From NCBI RefSeq assembly GCF_902498745.1, contig NZ_LR701479.1, positions 3,055,060-3,119,059 of the forward strand: a stretch of DNA of 64,000 nucleotides, read 5' to 3'. The notes beneath the pieces are model-generated. The model searched no databases. It was not told the DNA's origin and saw only the letters and a program-made list of their open reading frames with translations. How positions within the stretch are numbered: the first letter of the stretch is position 1; each line of letters starts with the position of its first letter. Source of the DNA: Erythrobacter sp. EC-HK427. GTDB taxonomy: Bacteria > Pseudomonadota > Alphaproteobacteria > Sphingomonadales > Sphingomonadaceae. Below are positions 27,284 through 35,719 of the stretch, piece after piece. Made by a program: the position numbers and the translations under genes.

Positions 27284-28423
27284 TTACCCCACCAGCCGCG
27301 AACGGTCGCCATCGAGCGCCAATTGCAGGAACGGCGCAAACGTGCCGCCAAACTGTGCCCGCCGCGCGCTCACATCGGCCCCGTCAACCTTGTTGATTCC
27401 CCAGTAATCGACAAAGCTCGTGACCGAAAGATCGGGCAGCACCCACCAGCTATATGCTTGGCGCGGTCGTTCAGGCGGATTGCCGATGACAAGGCCGCTG
27501 CCATTGAGCAATGTCCACGGCCCGGCCAGAGAGGCCGCGCGTGCGCCATACAGCCCGGTGGGTGCGGCAATGCCCGGCGCAAAGACCGAGCTCTGGGTAG
27601 ACCAGAACAGATAGAGCAAGCCGCAATGCGCAACGATATGCGGGCGCTCCAGTTCATTGCTGGTTCCCACCGCATCGATCAGCGGCGGCATCGGCGTGAA
27701 GGTACCGTCCGGATTGTCGCTGGCGATGCCGATCACGCCATCATGCAAACCCGGATGACTGGCGGAAGAGCCGGTGAACACGACATAGTCTTTACCGTTC
27801 GCATCACGATAATGCGCGGGATCGCGGAAGGCTTTGATCTTGCCGGGTTCGCCATGATTTTCGTTCGCCGGGCGGTAATGCAGGCCATCGGCCGCCACGA
27901 TCTCTTGCGGAACGGACCATTCGCCGAAATCGCCATCGGGCTGCATGGCAGCGCGCGTTGCATAGATGGTCTGATGAAAGGTCAGCGTATCGTCCCCGCG
28001 CCGTCCGGCAGCGGTGAAGAACAATGTCACTGTTCCAGCCTCAAACAGGGCCGAGCCTGACCATTCGCGGGCGCCGGGAGAAAGCGCGGGAGGCAAAACG
28101 GCGGAGAGGTGGGCAAAACCGCTCCACGTCCGGTGGAAACTGTGGATGCGCGCGAGGTGATGGCGCGCCTCGGGATCGCCCCCGCGCGGTGCAGCGAGCG
28201 CGAACCACAATTCGCCGCCGCGCCAAGGCACTGGCTGGCCCGCCGCATCGGCCAGCGGCCACGCATCCCATATGTCGAGTTCGGGCGAAACAAACTGCAC
28301 ATCAGCCGCGTCAAGCTCCGGTGCCTGATTTGCCTCGCTTAAGCGCAAAGCGAGGAGCGCTTCGGCAGGCCACTTGCTCGCCGCTGCATCGGCTTCACGA
28401 ATGGATTGCACGGGCGCGGACAT
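27284..28423 (-). CDS. GH68 sucrose hydrolase (levansucrase/invertase family), no signal peptide
   Basis: A 379-residue five-bladed propeller enzyme of glycoside hydrolase family 68, which cleaves sucrose and may transfer fructose. The three catalytic acids are visible: nucleophile Asp53 in WDAWP, stabiliser Asp201 in FRDP and acid/base Glu259 in ELERPH. The N-terminus has no signal peptide, so it should act in the cytoplasm on imported sucrose, unlike secreted levansucrases. An ATG at 28441 would add six residues; neither start has a clear ribosome site. The fructokinase gene follows after 12 bases and the TonB receptor gene precedes it by about 144. Confidence 0.9.
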   Translation of the reverse strand: MSAPVQSIREADAAASKWPAEALLALRLSEANQAPELDAADVQFVSPELDIWDAWPLADAAGQPVPWRGGELWFALAAPRGGDPEARHHLARIHSFHRTWSGFAHLSAVLPPALSPGAREWSGSALFEAGTVTLFFTAAGRRGDDTLTFHQTIYATRAAMQPDGDFGEWSVPQEIVAADGLHYRPANENHGEPGKIKAFRDPAHYRDANGKDYVVFTGSSASHPGLHDGVIGIASDNPDGTFTPMPPLIDAVGTSNELERPHIVAHCGLLYLFWSTQSSVFAPGIAAPTGLYGARAASLAGPWTLLNGSGLVIGNPPERPRQAYSWWVLPDLSVTSFVDYWGINKVDGADVSARRAQFGGTFAPFLQLALDGDRSRLVG

Positions 28424-28513
28424 CAGTTCTGCTTTTCCCATGAGATCGAGGTTACACGATCAGACGATGATCGAACAATCGATCCACGTATAATCGTTGC
28501 AAGAAAAGGGTTT

Positions 28514-28545
28514 GGGCGGCGGACACGGGAGAGTTGTCCGCCACC
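28514..28545 (-). terminator. hairpin after the sucrose TonB receptor
   Basis: Arms GGCGGAC (28518-28524) and GTCCGCC (28536-28542) with an 11-base loop, flanked by GGG and CCC runs that extend the stem imperfectly. On the minus strand it is followed by AAACCCTTTTCTT. It could end or weaken transcription between the receptor and GH68 genes, lowering enzyme output relative to the receptor. Confidence 0.4.
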
Positions 28546-28567
28546 CATTGCGACCCGCATCAGCAGA

Positions 28568-31036
28568 TCAGAAATCGATCCGGACCGAAGCGGAAATCGT
28601 GCGGCCAGCGATCGAACGGGCGCGGACGATGCCATTGCCCGGGATCGAACCTTCCTCCGCCTCGGTGTAGCCGACGCTATCGAACAGGTTGTTGGCGTTG
28701 ATTGCCAGTTCCAGCCGATCAAGCGGGCGCACCGCCAGGAAGGCGTTCACCTGATTGTAGGCGGGCAACACCAGATCGTTATTGTCCTGCGTGAAGCTTT
28801 CCGTCGTGCCGACAAGGTTGGCACCGACAGTAAAGAAGTCATCCTCATACTGTGCGGTAGCCTGATAGACGAAATCGGCCTGGCGGCGCGGCGTGTTGCC
28901 GATGATCGATGGATTGTTGGCATCGACGATTTCGGAATCGGTCCACGTCAAACCGGCATTGAGCGAGAACGGGCCGACCGAATATCCGCCTTCCAGCTCC
29001 AAACCAATCGCTTCGTATTCGTTGTCGGTCAGTTCGAGCGGCGCAATTTCCACGTTGGTTTCAGCGGTCTGGGCGTAGAACAGTGTGGCATAGAGCCGCA
29101 GCGCATCGCCCTGATACTTCAGACCACCTTCCAGCTGGTTCACATTGGCGATCACGCCTTCGTCCCCGCCCGACAGGCTGCCGTCGGTGGTGCTAACCGC
29201 TGGGGCGAACAGGCTACGGTCAGCCGTGTGACGGCCGCCCTGGCTGTAACGCGCAAAGGCCGAGAAATCATTGGTCAGCAGATAGTTGGCGCCCAGCGAG
29301 AACGACACAAAGTCGTAATCGTAATTGACCGGGCGGGCATTGTTCAGCGGCAACACGGCGGTGTTCGCCTCTGCTGCGTCAATCGTGCCGTTATTGTCGA
29401 AATCGAACGAGGTGATGCCGCTCCCGAAGCCGCTATCGCTGCCGGTGATGGTGCCATCAGCCGAGCCGAAATCATAGCGGATGCTACCATCCAGCGTTAG
29501 CGCGCCGAGTTCGAGTGACAGCGATGCAAACGGGGCGAAGGTGTTGTAATTGATGTCGTAATTCCGGCGGCAGCAATTACCGAAGAAGCTGGCACTGAAA
29601 CCAACGGTGCCATTCTGGGTGACCAGATTTCCACCCGCATCGCGGATATTGACCAGCACCGAATTGCCGTCGCCTTCCACCGTTTGCACGAAGGAAGTCC
29701 ACAGCCAGTCGGTGTTCACTTCCTGCCGCGAGCCGTAGAAGCCGGCAAGGAACGTCGCCGAACCGCCGCCGAAATCGAAGTCGCGCGAAATGCGCAGATC
29801 ATTCGAGATATTGTCGAGGCTGTTGAGGCGGGTGTTGAACAACACCACATTGGTGAGCAAGCCATTGCCACCAATGCTTGCCGCATTGGCCACTGCTCCC
29901 GAATTCGGGCCGCTGGCGAACTCGATGGTCGAGCCCGCACCGCCAATGCCATTTGCAATGGATTGCGCGCTGCCAGCACTGGCGGGGAACGGGGAGACGA
30001 AGCTGCCCGAATTGTCGGCAAAGCGGAACCGCTCGGTCAGCACCCAGCCATCGGCAAATTCGACTTCGGCTTCAAGCCCGAACGCTGCCGACTGGACCGA
30101 GAGGCCGTCGTGCAGATTGAACGTGGTCGGGTTGTTGTCCCCGTCCAGCGTTGTCGCGGTGGTGATGTAGCGACTGTAGAGCGAATCCGAACGCGGATCG
30201 AAATTGGCAATGCCTTGATATTCGGGATCGGCACCCGTGCCGCCTACAAATACCGGCTGCGGCAGGATCGTGGGCGTGCTGTCATCCAGATATTTGCCGT
30301 AAATGCGGATGTAGCCGCCTTCGAATTCCTGCGTGAAATTAGCGCGGATCTGGCCACCATTGTTGCCATTATAGCCGGTATCGCGATTGCCTTCGCCGGT
30401 GCGATAGAAGCCGCCGATGTGGAAATAGCTGTCGTCCGTCAGGCTGGCGCCGTAGTTGAAATCGAGCCGATAGGTCTCGAAATCGACACCGAGCGTTGCA
30501 GCAATGGCACCGCCTTCGCGTTCGCCCGTGTTCGAGATGAAGTTGATAACCCCGCCCGGTGCGTTGGAAGCGAAGGTAGAGGCAGAGCCGCCCCGAACCG
30601 CTTCGACGCGGCCCACGCTTCGGTCTGCGCGCAAGAAATTGTCGGCATTGCCGAAAATGATATCGCCGAATTCGAGCACGGGCAGCCCGTCTTCCTGCAA
30701 TTGCAGGTAACGCGCACCGCCGGTGGACACAGGGATACCGCGAACAGCAATGTTGGCATTGCCTTCGCCGCCCGACGCTTCGGAACGGATGCCGGGGATT
30801 TGCCGGATCAGGTCTGCCGAGGAGCTTGGATTGACGTTGGCGATCGCATCCGCATCGATGACGCTGAGCGAGACCGAAGTCTCCAACTCGTTGCCACCGC
30901 GGGCTACGGCGGTGACGAAAATGACATTCTCTTCGGTGTCAGGGTCTTCCGCCCCAGCAGCGTTATCCTGCGCAAAGGCGGGTGTCGAAAAGGCCGAAAG
31001 CGCGACGCCAAAGGCCAAAGCATGGCTGAATTTCAT
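28568..31036 (-). CDS. TonB-dependent outer-membrane receptor of the sucrose locus
   Basis: An 822-residue receptor with a signal peptide (MKFSHALAFGVALSAFS to AFAQ). An N-terminal plug follows (about 45-165; ELETSVSLSVIDADAI, DLIRQIPGIRSE, NIAVRGIP, VEAVRGGSASTFASNAPGG), then a 22-strand barrel ending in ISASVRIDF. It would carry sucrose or a sucrose-containing oligosaccharide across the outer membrane using TonB energy. The assignment rests on the neighbours (sucrose carrier, GH68, fructokinase, LacI), as in the Xanthomonas and Caulobacter sucrose loci. Mirrored operators lie 72-111 bases before its start. Confidence 0.9.
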   Translation of the reverse strand: MKFSHALAFGVALSAFSTPAFAQDNAAGAEDPDTEENVIFVTAVARGGNELETSVSLSVIDADAIANVNPSSSADLIRQIPGIRSEASGGEGNANIAVRGIPVSTGGARYLQLQEDGLPVLEFGDIIFGNADNFLRADRSVGRVEAVRGGSASTFASNAPGGVINFISNTGEREGGAIAATLGVDFETYRLDFNYGASLTDDSYFHIGGFYRTGEGNRDTGYNGNNGGQIRANFTQEFEGGYIRIYGKYLDDSTPTILPQPVFVGGTGADPEYQGIANFDPRSDSLYSRYITTATTLDGDNNPTTFNLHDGLSVQSAAFGLEAEVEFADGWVLTERFRFADNSGSFVSPFPASAGSAQSIANGIGGAGSTIEFASGPNSGAVANAASIGGNGLLTNVVLFNTRLNSLDNISNDLRISRDFDFGGGSATFLAGFYGSRQEVNTDWLWTSFVQTVEGDGNSVLVNIRDAGGNLVTQNGTVGFSASFFGNCCRRNYDINYNTFAPFASLSLELGALTLDGSIRYDFGSADGTITGSDSGFGSGITSFDFDNNGTIDAAEANTAVLPLNNARPVNYDYDFVSFSLGANYLLTNDFSAFARYSQGGRHTADRSLFAPAVSTTDGSLSGGDEGVIANVNQLEGGLKYQGDALRLYATLFYAQTAETNVEIAPLELTDNEYEAIGLELEGGYSVGPFSLNAGLTWTDSEIVDANNPSIIGNTPRRQADFVYQATAQYEDDFFTVGANLVGTTESFTQDNNDLVLPAYNQVNAFLAVRPLDRLELAINANNLFDSVGYTEAEEGSIPGNGIVRARSIAGRTISASVRIDF

Positions 31037-31107
31037 TTCTCAAGCTCCTCATCCAAACGTCGCAATGGCTTCTTGCGGCCAGCGAGTCGCTATTATGCAT
31101 AAGGCCG

Positions 31108-31123
31108 TTGCAAACGATTGCAA
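31108..31123. promoter_or_regulatory. LacI-type operator 1 of the sucrose locus
   Basis: TTGCAAACGATTGCAA, a near-palindrome in the divergent region between the TonB receptor and the sucrose carrier. Its exact reverse complement occurs at 31132-31147. The CG-centred TTGCAA arms fit a LacI-family repressor, probably the one at 32566-33606. Confidence 0.75.
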
Positions 31124-31131
31124 CAATCATT

Positions 31132-31147
31132 TTGCAATCGTTTGCAA
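31132..31147. promoter_or_regulatory. LacI-type operator 2 of the sucrose locus
   Basis: TTGCAATCGTTTGCAA, the exact inverse copy of operator 1. Centres are 24 bases apart, about two and a quarter helical turns, so two dimers could bind side by side and shut off both divergent promoters. Confidence 0.75.
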
Positions 31148-31217
31148 ACAAGCGATCATTGTGTCACAAGATCGCCACACGGTGCCGGAAGAGCGGCCGT
31201 TCAAGAGGATGCATAGG

Positions 31218-32552
31218 ATGACGATTGGCGGAAAACCGCGGCTCTCTTTGCTGCGAATCATCGAAATGAACATCGGCTTTTTCGGGCTGCAATTCAGCTT
31301 CGGCTTGCAGCAGGCGAACATGGGGCCGATCTATGGATTTCTCGGCGCGGATGAGGCTACCATGCCGCTGCTGTGGCTGGCAGGGCCGATGACGGGGCTG
31401 ATCATCCAGCCAATCGTCGGCGCGATGAGCGACCGGACAAGTTCGCGCTTTGGCCGCCGCACGCCCTACTTCCTGATCGGCGCAATCATCTGCACGATCT
31501 GCCTGTTCCTGATGCCCTATTCCAGCACGCTGTGGATGGCGGCGAGCCTGCTGTGGATACTCGATGCGGGCAACAACATTACGATGGAGCCGTACCGCGC
31601 CTATGTGGCGGACCGGTTGCTGCCGGACCAGCGCTCGGTCGGCTTCCTCACCCAAAGCGCTTTTACCGGGCTTGCACAGACGCTCTCCTACCTTGCCCCC
31701 ACTCTGCTGACGGCGTTTGTCGCGAAGGATGTGCTCGACGATAACGGCATTCCGGTGATCGTGCGCATCGCCTTCGTTATCGGCGCAATTCTTTCCATCA
31801 GCACAATCGTCTGGTCGATCTGGCGGGTGCCGGAATTGCCCCTGGAACCCGAGGAACAGGCCGTGGTCGACGCCAAGCCCATGACGGTGCGCGCGACCTT
31901 GGGAGAAATCGGCGATGCCATCCGCGATATGCCCAAACCGATGCGGCAATTGGCGCTTGCGATGCTGTGCCAGTGGTACGCCATGTTCGCCTATTGGCAG
32001 TACATCACCTTCGCCGTGGGCCGCGCGATCTATGACACGTCCGACGCATCGAGTGCGGCCTTCCGCGATGCAACCTTGACCACGCAGCAAGCAGGCGCTC
32101 TGTATAATTTTGTCGCGTTCCTCGGTGCGCTGGCGCTCATCCCGATTGTCGCGCGGATGGGAGCGCGCATTGTCCATGCGGTGTGCCTGGCCGCATCGGG
32201 CATCGCCATGCTGCTGATCCCCGGCGTCGAGACCCCGGCCGCACTGTTCGTGTTGATGCTCGGCATCGGCATCGGTTGGGCGGGGATGATGGGCAACACC
32301 TATGTGATGCTGGCAGACTCGATCCCGGCAGAACGTAACGGCATTTATATGGGTATTTTCAATATGTTCATCGTGGTGCCGATGCTATTCCAAACGCTCA
32401 CCATGCCGCTGATGTACAATTCCCTGCTTGGCGGCGATCCGCGCAATGTGCTTTTGCTCGGCGGCGCGCTAATGCTGCTTGGTGCGGTCGCGACGCTGTT
32501 TGTCGATGCCGGCCACCGTGTGCCGCGCCAGCAGAAGACAATTGCCGCCTAG
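31218..32552 (+). CDS. MFS sucrose/disaccharide transporter (SUT/GPH-like)
   Basis: A 444-residue inner-membrane carrier with about 12 spans. MNIGFFGLQFSFGLQQANM in the first span and the loop motif DRTSSRFGRRTPYF are typical of the SLC45/SUT-like MFS branch, which carries sucrose or maltose with protons. I chose the ATG at 31218, with AGAGG 9 bases upstream; an ATG at 31209 sits too close to that site. The open frame continues far upstream, but that stretch lies inside the receptor gene. It diverges from the TonB receptor and is followed by the LacI gene after 13 bases. Confidence 0.9.
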   Translation: MTIGGKPRLSLLRIIEMNIGFFGLQFSFGLQQANMGPIYGFLGADEATMPLLWLAGPMTGLIIQPIVGAMSDRTSSRFGRRTPYFLIGAIICTICLFLMPYSSTLWMAASLLWILDAGNNITMEPYRAYVADRLLPDQRSVGFLTQSAFTGLAQTLSYLAPTLLTAFVAKDVLDDNGIPVIVRIAFVIGAILSISTIVWSIWRVPELPLEPEEQAVVDAKPMTVRATLGEIGDAIRDMPKPMRQLALAMLCQWYAMFAYWQYITFAVGRAIYDTSDASSAAFRDATLTTQQAGALYNFVAFLGALALIPIVARMGARIVHAVCLAASGIAMLLIPGVETPAALFVLMLGIGIGWAGMMGNTYVMLADSIPAERNGIYMGIFNMFIVVPMLFQTLTMPLMYNSLLGGDPRNVLLLGGALMLLGAVATLFVDAGHRVPRQQKTIAA

Positions 32553-32565
32553 GAGGATGATTTCG

Positions 32566-33606
32566 GTGATCGAGGACGAAAAGCTGGAGATACGGCCCAA
32601 GGCCCCTCGCGCGGTTCGCACGCTCACCGATCTGGCGAATATCGCAGGCGTTTCTGCTGGTACTGTATCGCGTGCGCTTGCCGGTAACTCGCTCGTGAAC
32701 ACCAAAACGCGTGACCGCATTCAGGCTCTGGCGCGCGAATACGGGTTCCAGCCCAACCAGATGGCGAGCAAGCTGCGGCGACAGAAAACCGGAGTGATTG
32801 GCGTGATCATTCCGCTGGGCCATGATCGACGCCAGCAGATTTCGGACAGTTTTTTTATGACCTTGCTCGGCCATCTGGCGGACGAGCTGACCGAAAAGGG
32901 TTACGACCTGATGCTCCGCCGCGTCGTCCCCGAACGCGACGAGGATTGGCTCGACCGGTTCATCGGTTCGGGCATGATCGACGGGGTAATCGTGATCGGC
33001 CAGTCCAACCAGTTCGAGCGGATCGAGGAAGTGGCGGACGGATATCTGCCCATGGTCGTATGGGGCAACCATCAGGAAGGGCAGCGGCATTGCGTAGTCG
33101 GCGCGGACAACCGGCTTGGCGGGCGGCTCGCCACCGAACGGCTGATCGCAGCAGGTGCCACGCGGATCGCATTTCTGGGCGACACCGCTCCGTTCGAATT
33201 TGCCGCCCGCTTCGCCGGGGCACAAGATGTGGCGAGCAGACTCGGCGCCTCGCTCCGCGCCGTTTCCACCCATCTCTCTCCCGAACAGACGCGCAAGGAA
33301 ATCGCCGGATTCCTCTCCCGCCATCACACCGAAATCGACGGGATCTTTGCCGCGAGCGACAGCATTGCCTTTGCCGCAATGCAAGAATTGCGGCGCCTGC
33401 GCATCGCAGTGCCGGACGCAATCAAGCTGGTCGGCTTCGATGATCTGCCCATCGCCAGCCAGACGATCCCGCCGCTGACCACGATCCATCAGGACATTAT
33501 GGCGGGCGCGCAGGGACTGGTCGAACTGTTGCTGCGGAGATTGAAAGGCGAGGCGACCGAAAGCCTCGTGCTACCACCACGACTGGTGGTCAGAGGAACG
33601 GCGTAG
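32566..33606 (+). CDS. LacI-family repressor of the sucrose locus
   Basis: A 346-residue regulator with an N-terminal LacI HTH (about 20-70: TLTDLANIAGVSAGTVSRAL) and a periplasmic-binding-like sensor domain (about 75-340). I chose the GTG at 32566 because AGGAGG lies 9 bases before it; the ATG at 32557 touches that site. It follows the carrier gene, so it is probably in that operon and represses it through the two 16-base operators at 31108-31147. The expected inducer is sucrose or a product of it. Confidence 0.92.
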   Translation: MIEDEKLEIRPKAPRAVRTLTDLANIAGVSAGTVSRALAGNSLVNTKTRDRIQALAREYGFQPNQMASKLRRQKTGVIGVIIPLGHDRRQQISDSFFMTLLGHLADELTEKGYDLMLRRVVPERDEDWLDRFIGSGMIDGVIVIGQSNQFERIEEVADGYLPMVVWGNHQEGQRHCVVGADNRLGGRLATERLIAAGATRIAFLGDTAPFEFAARFAGAQDVASRLGASLRAVSTHLSPEQTRKEIAGFLSRHHTEIDGIFAASDSIAFAAMQELRRLRIAVPDAIKLVGFDDLPIASQTIPPLTTIHQDIMAGAQGLVELLLRRLKGEATESLVLPPRLVVRGTA

Positions 33607-33623
33607 AGCCCCGCCTTGGCTCT
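33605..33623 (+). terminator. hairpin overlapping the sucrose lacI stop
   Basis: Arms AGAGCC and GGCTCT with a seven-base loop, beginning inside the TAG stop codon, followed by TGCCTCTTTCC. It is a moderate candidate for the end of the carrier-lacI transcript. Confidence 0.45.
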
Positions 33624-33679
33624 TGCCTCTTTCCGATGGCAGACCCGCAAATTTTCTGAGCACCACGCTGGCTCTGTCA

Positions 33680-33697
33680 CAAGACGCGATTGTCTTG
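33680..33697. promoter_or_regulatory. inverted repeat upstream of the SDR gene
   Basis: CAAGAC and GTCTTG arms (33680-33685 / 33692-33697) separated by GCGATT, 55 bases before the SDR start. A third GTCTTG-like half lies at 33714. It could be an operator for a regulator not seen in the window, or part of a hairpin in the leader. Confidence 0.35.
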
Positions 33698-33751
33698 CGC
33701 GCAAAATTCCTACAGTCTTGACCGGAAAAGCAACACGAGAGGAGCAATCGA

Positions 33752-34495
33752 ATGGCAGCGCAGCTTGCTGGCAAAACAGCTATTATCACGGGGGCCGCAA
33801 GCGGCATTGGCCTCGCCATTACCCGCCTCTATCTCAGCGAGGGTGCGCGCGTTCTCGCTGTCGATCGTGACAGCTTCGACGGCACCGGTTTGGTTGAAGG
33901 CGACGCGCTCGCGTTTCTGGTGGTGGATATCACCGAGGCCGATGCCCCTGCCCGCATTGTCGAAACGGCTTTGGCTCGCTTCTCCAAGTTCGAAATTCTG
34001 GTCAACAATGCCGGTGTCTGCCTGCCAGGTACCGTTGAAGACCAGACGATAGACAGCTGGAACCAGACCATAGCCATCAATGTGACGGCCCCCTTCTTGC
34101 TCACGAAGGCTGCTATCCCGCATCTGAAAGCGTCCGGCTGGGGCCGCATCATCAATGTGGGTTCGATCATGTCTGACTTTGGCGGGCCGTCTTTGTGTGC
34201 CTATGGCACCAGCAAGCATGCGATTGCCGGCTTTACAAAGTCGCTCGCTGCGGACCTTGGCAAATCGAACATCACGGCAAATTACCTTCAGCCCGGTGCC
34301 ATCATGACACCTTTGGCTGCGCCTGCCATGTCTGACCCAGCGTTCCGCGCGTATTGGGAGGAGAAGGCACCCGTGGGCCGTATCGGCGAGCCCGAGGAAG
34401 TCGCTGCCGCCGCGCTCTTCCTTGCCAATGAAAGCGCCAGCTATGTCAACGGCGCGGGCCTGAAAGTCTGCGGCGGGGCGATTTCTCGGTTCTAG
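33752..34495 (+). CDS. short-chain dehydrogenase/reductase, substrate unknown
   Basis: A 247-residue classical SDR. The cofactor loop is TGAASGIG (about 14-21), LVNNAG is near residue 88, the catalytic Ser lies in NVGSIMS, and Tyr/Lys in YGTSK near residue 150. Asp in AVDRDS, after the second strand, suggests NAD rather than NADP. AGAGGAG lies before the ATG. It stands alone on the plus strand between the sucrose locus and the IclR cluster, whose nearest genes are convergent with it, so its pathway is open. The C-terminus (VCGGAISRF) departs from the common VDGG ending. Confidence 0.85.
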   Translation: MAAQLAGKTAIITGAASGIGLAITRLYLSEGARVLAVDRDSFDGTGLVEGDALAFLVVDITEADAPARIVETALARFSKFEILVNNAGVCLPGTVEDQTIDSWNQTIAINVTAPFLLTKAAIPHLKASGWGRIINVGSIMSDFGGPSLCAYGTSKHAIAGFTKSLAADLGKSNITANYLQPGAIMTPLAAPAMSDPAFRAYWEEKAPVGRIGEPEEVAAAALFLANESASYVNGAGLKVCGGAISRF

Positions 34496-34501
34496 CTTTG
34501 G

Positions 34502-34522
34502 TCTGGCTCTCGCAGGGCCAGA
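34502..34522 (+). terminator. hairpin after the SDR gene
   Basis: TCTGGCTCT pairs with AGGGCCAGA across a three-base CGC loop (one G-T pair), starting 7 bases past the SDR stop. There is no T tract, so termination is only a fair guess. Confidence 0.4.
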
Positions 34523-34555
34523 GTTCCAAACGCCCACTATGCGAGTGAGCGCACA

Positions 34556-34587
34556 GCTAGTAAGGTCTACCAGTAGACCTTACTAGC
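34556..34587. repeat. perfect 15-bp inverted repeat spanning the MetE-like stop codon
   Basis: GCTAGTAAGGTCTAC (34556-34570) and its exact reverse complement (34573-34587) are separated only by CA. The repeat covers the last seven codons and the TAG stop of the minus-strand methyltransferase gene. Between two convergent genes it may act as a two-way terminator built into coding sequence; there is no T tract. Confidence 0.7.
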
Positions 34588-35694
34588 CTTCGCAGCGCCC
34601 TGCGCCAGTGCCGCGAGCTTCGCCCAGACGATCTCCGGATCGAGGCTGTTGCTGCCCGCGTGCACCGAGAAACCGCAGTCTACGCCCGCCAGCACCCGCT
34701 CGCGGCCGAGCAAATCGGCATAGCGGCCAATGCGCTGGGCGATCAGATCGGGGTGTTCGATGTAAGGGCTTTGCGGCTCGACCATGCCGGGGCAGAGGAT
34801 CTTGTTGTCAGGCAGCGGGTTGCTTTCGAAAAAGGCGAATTCATGCGCGTGGCGCGGGTTTGCCCCTTCCAGCAGCACGGTCTGCGGCTTCGCGCTCCAT
34901 ACGATGTCCGCAATCTCGCCCAGCGCCACGTCGCAGTGATGCGGCCCGGGATAATTGCCCCAGCACAGATGCATCCGGCATTGCTCTGCCGGAATATTCT
35001 GCAACGCATGGTTGAGCGCGGCGATGTTCATGCCGATGCGCTTGCGGAACTCCTCCAGCGAAAGCTCGGTAAACTGCACATGGCGGCCCATGGCGAGATC
35101 GGGGCAATCGACCTGCAGCGTGATCCCCGCTGCCGCAATCGTCTCATATTCGTGCCGCAGCCCTTCGGCGAGCGCGAAGACATAGGCCTCGTCGCTCTCG
35201 TAATACTGGTTGGGGAAGAACAGCGCGGTGACACCGGGGGACGCGGCGGACATGAATGTGGCATGGCCATCGGCAAGCCGGGACAAGCGTTCGGCATCCT
35301 GTCGCGGCGCGTCCATATCAATGACTTCAATCGGCGCGGTGCAGGCAGGGGCGGAACGTTTGGCGCGTCCCTTATTGCCGAAGACTTGCGCCTTTGCGCC
35401 GGGATAATCTTCCAGATCCTGGAATTCATACTGCCCCGCCTCACCGCCAAATCCCGACAGGCGATGCTTGATATAGGTGGCGTAGCTGGGCTTCGACATC
35501 TCGCCGTCGTTGATGATGTCAACACCGGCTGCTTTCTGTCGATGGACGATATGGGCCGTGGCGCGCTCAACGGCTTCGTCGAAATCGCTTTCGACTATGT
35601 CCGCGCCCTCCTCCTTCGCAAAGACGAGGTCGAGCAGATATTCGGGGCGCGGCAGGCTGCCGACATGGGTGGTGAGAAAACGTCCTGCGCTCAT
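34567..35694 (-). CDS. cobalamin-independent methionine-synthase-II-family protein (MetE/epoxyalkane-CoM transferase-like)
   Basis: A 375-residue TIM-barrel protein like the C-terminal half of MetE. It opens with TTHVGSLPRP. The zinc-site region has HLCWGNYPGPHH (His and Cys) near residue 235 and GVDCGF (Cys) near residue 338, with an acidic ligand probably in LLEGANPRH. Stand-alone members of this family include methyl transferases and epoxyalkane:coenzyme M transferase, all of which activate a thiol on zinc. It is the last gene of a minus-strand run (TonB receptor, VOC, hydrolase, this gene), so a catabolic alkyl or methyl transfer is more likely than methionine synthesis. The actual acceptor is unknown. 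Confidence 0.8.
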   Translation of the reverse strand: MSAGRFLTTHVGSLPRPEYLLDLVFAKEEGADIVESDFDEAVERATAHIVHRQKAAGVDIINDGEMSKPSYATYIKHRLSGFGGEAGQYEFQDLEDYPGAKAQVFGNKGRAKRSAPACTAPIEVIDMDAPRQDAERLSRLADGHATFMSAASPGVTALFFPNQYYESDEAYVFALAEGLRHEYETIAAAGITLQVDCPDLAMGRHVQFTELSLEEFRKRIGMNIAALNHALQNIPAEQCRMHLCWGNYPGPHHCDVALGEIADIVWSAKPQTVLLEGANPRHAHEFAFFESNPLPDNKILCPGMVEPQSPYIEHPDLIAQRIGRYADLLGRERVLAGVDCGFSVHAGSNSLDPEIVWAKLAALAQGAAKASKVYW

Positions 35695-35719
35695 GAAAAT
35701 CGCCCGTGTTTGCGCGGCT

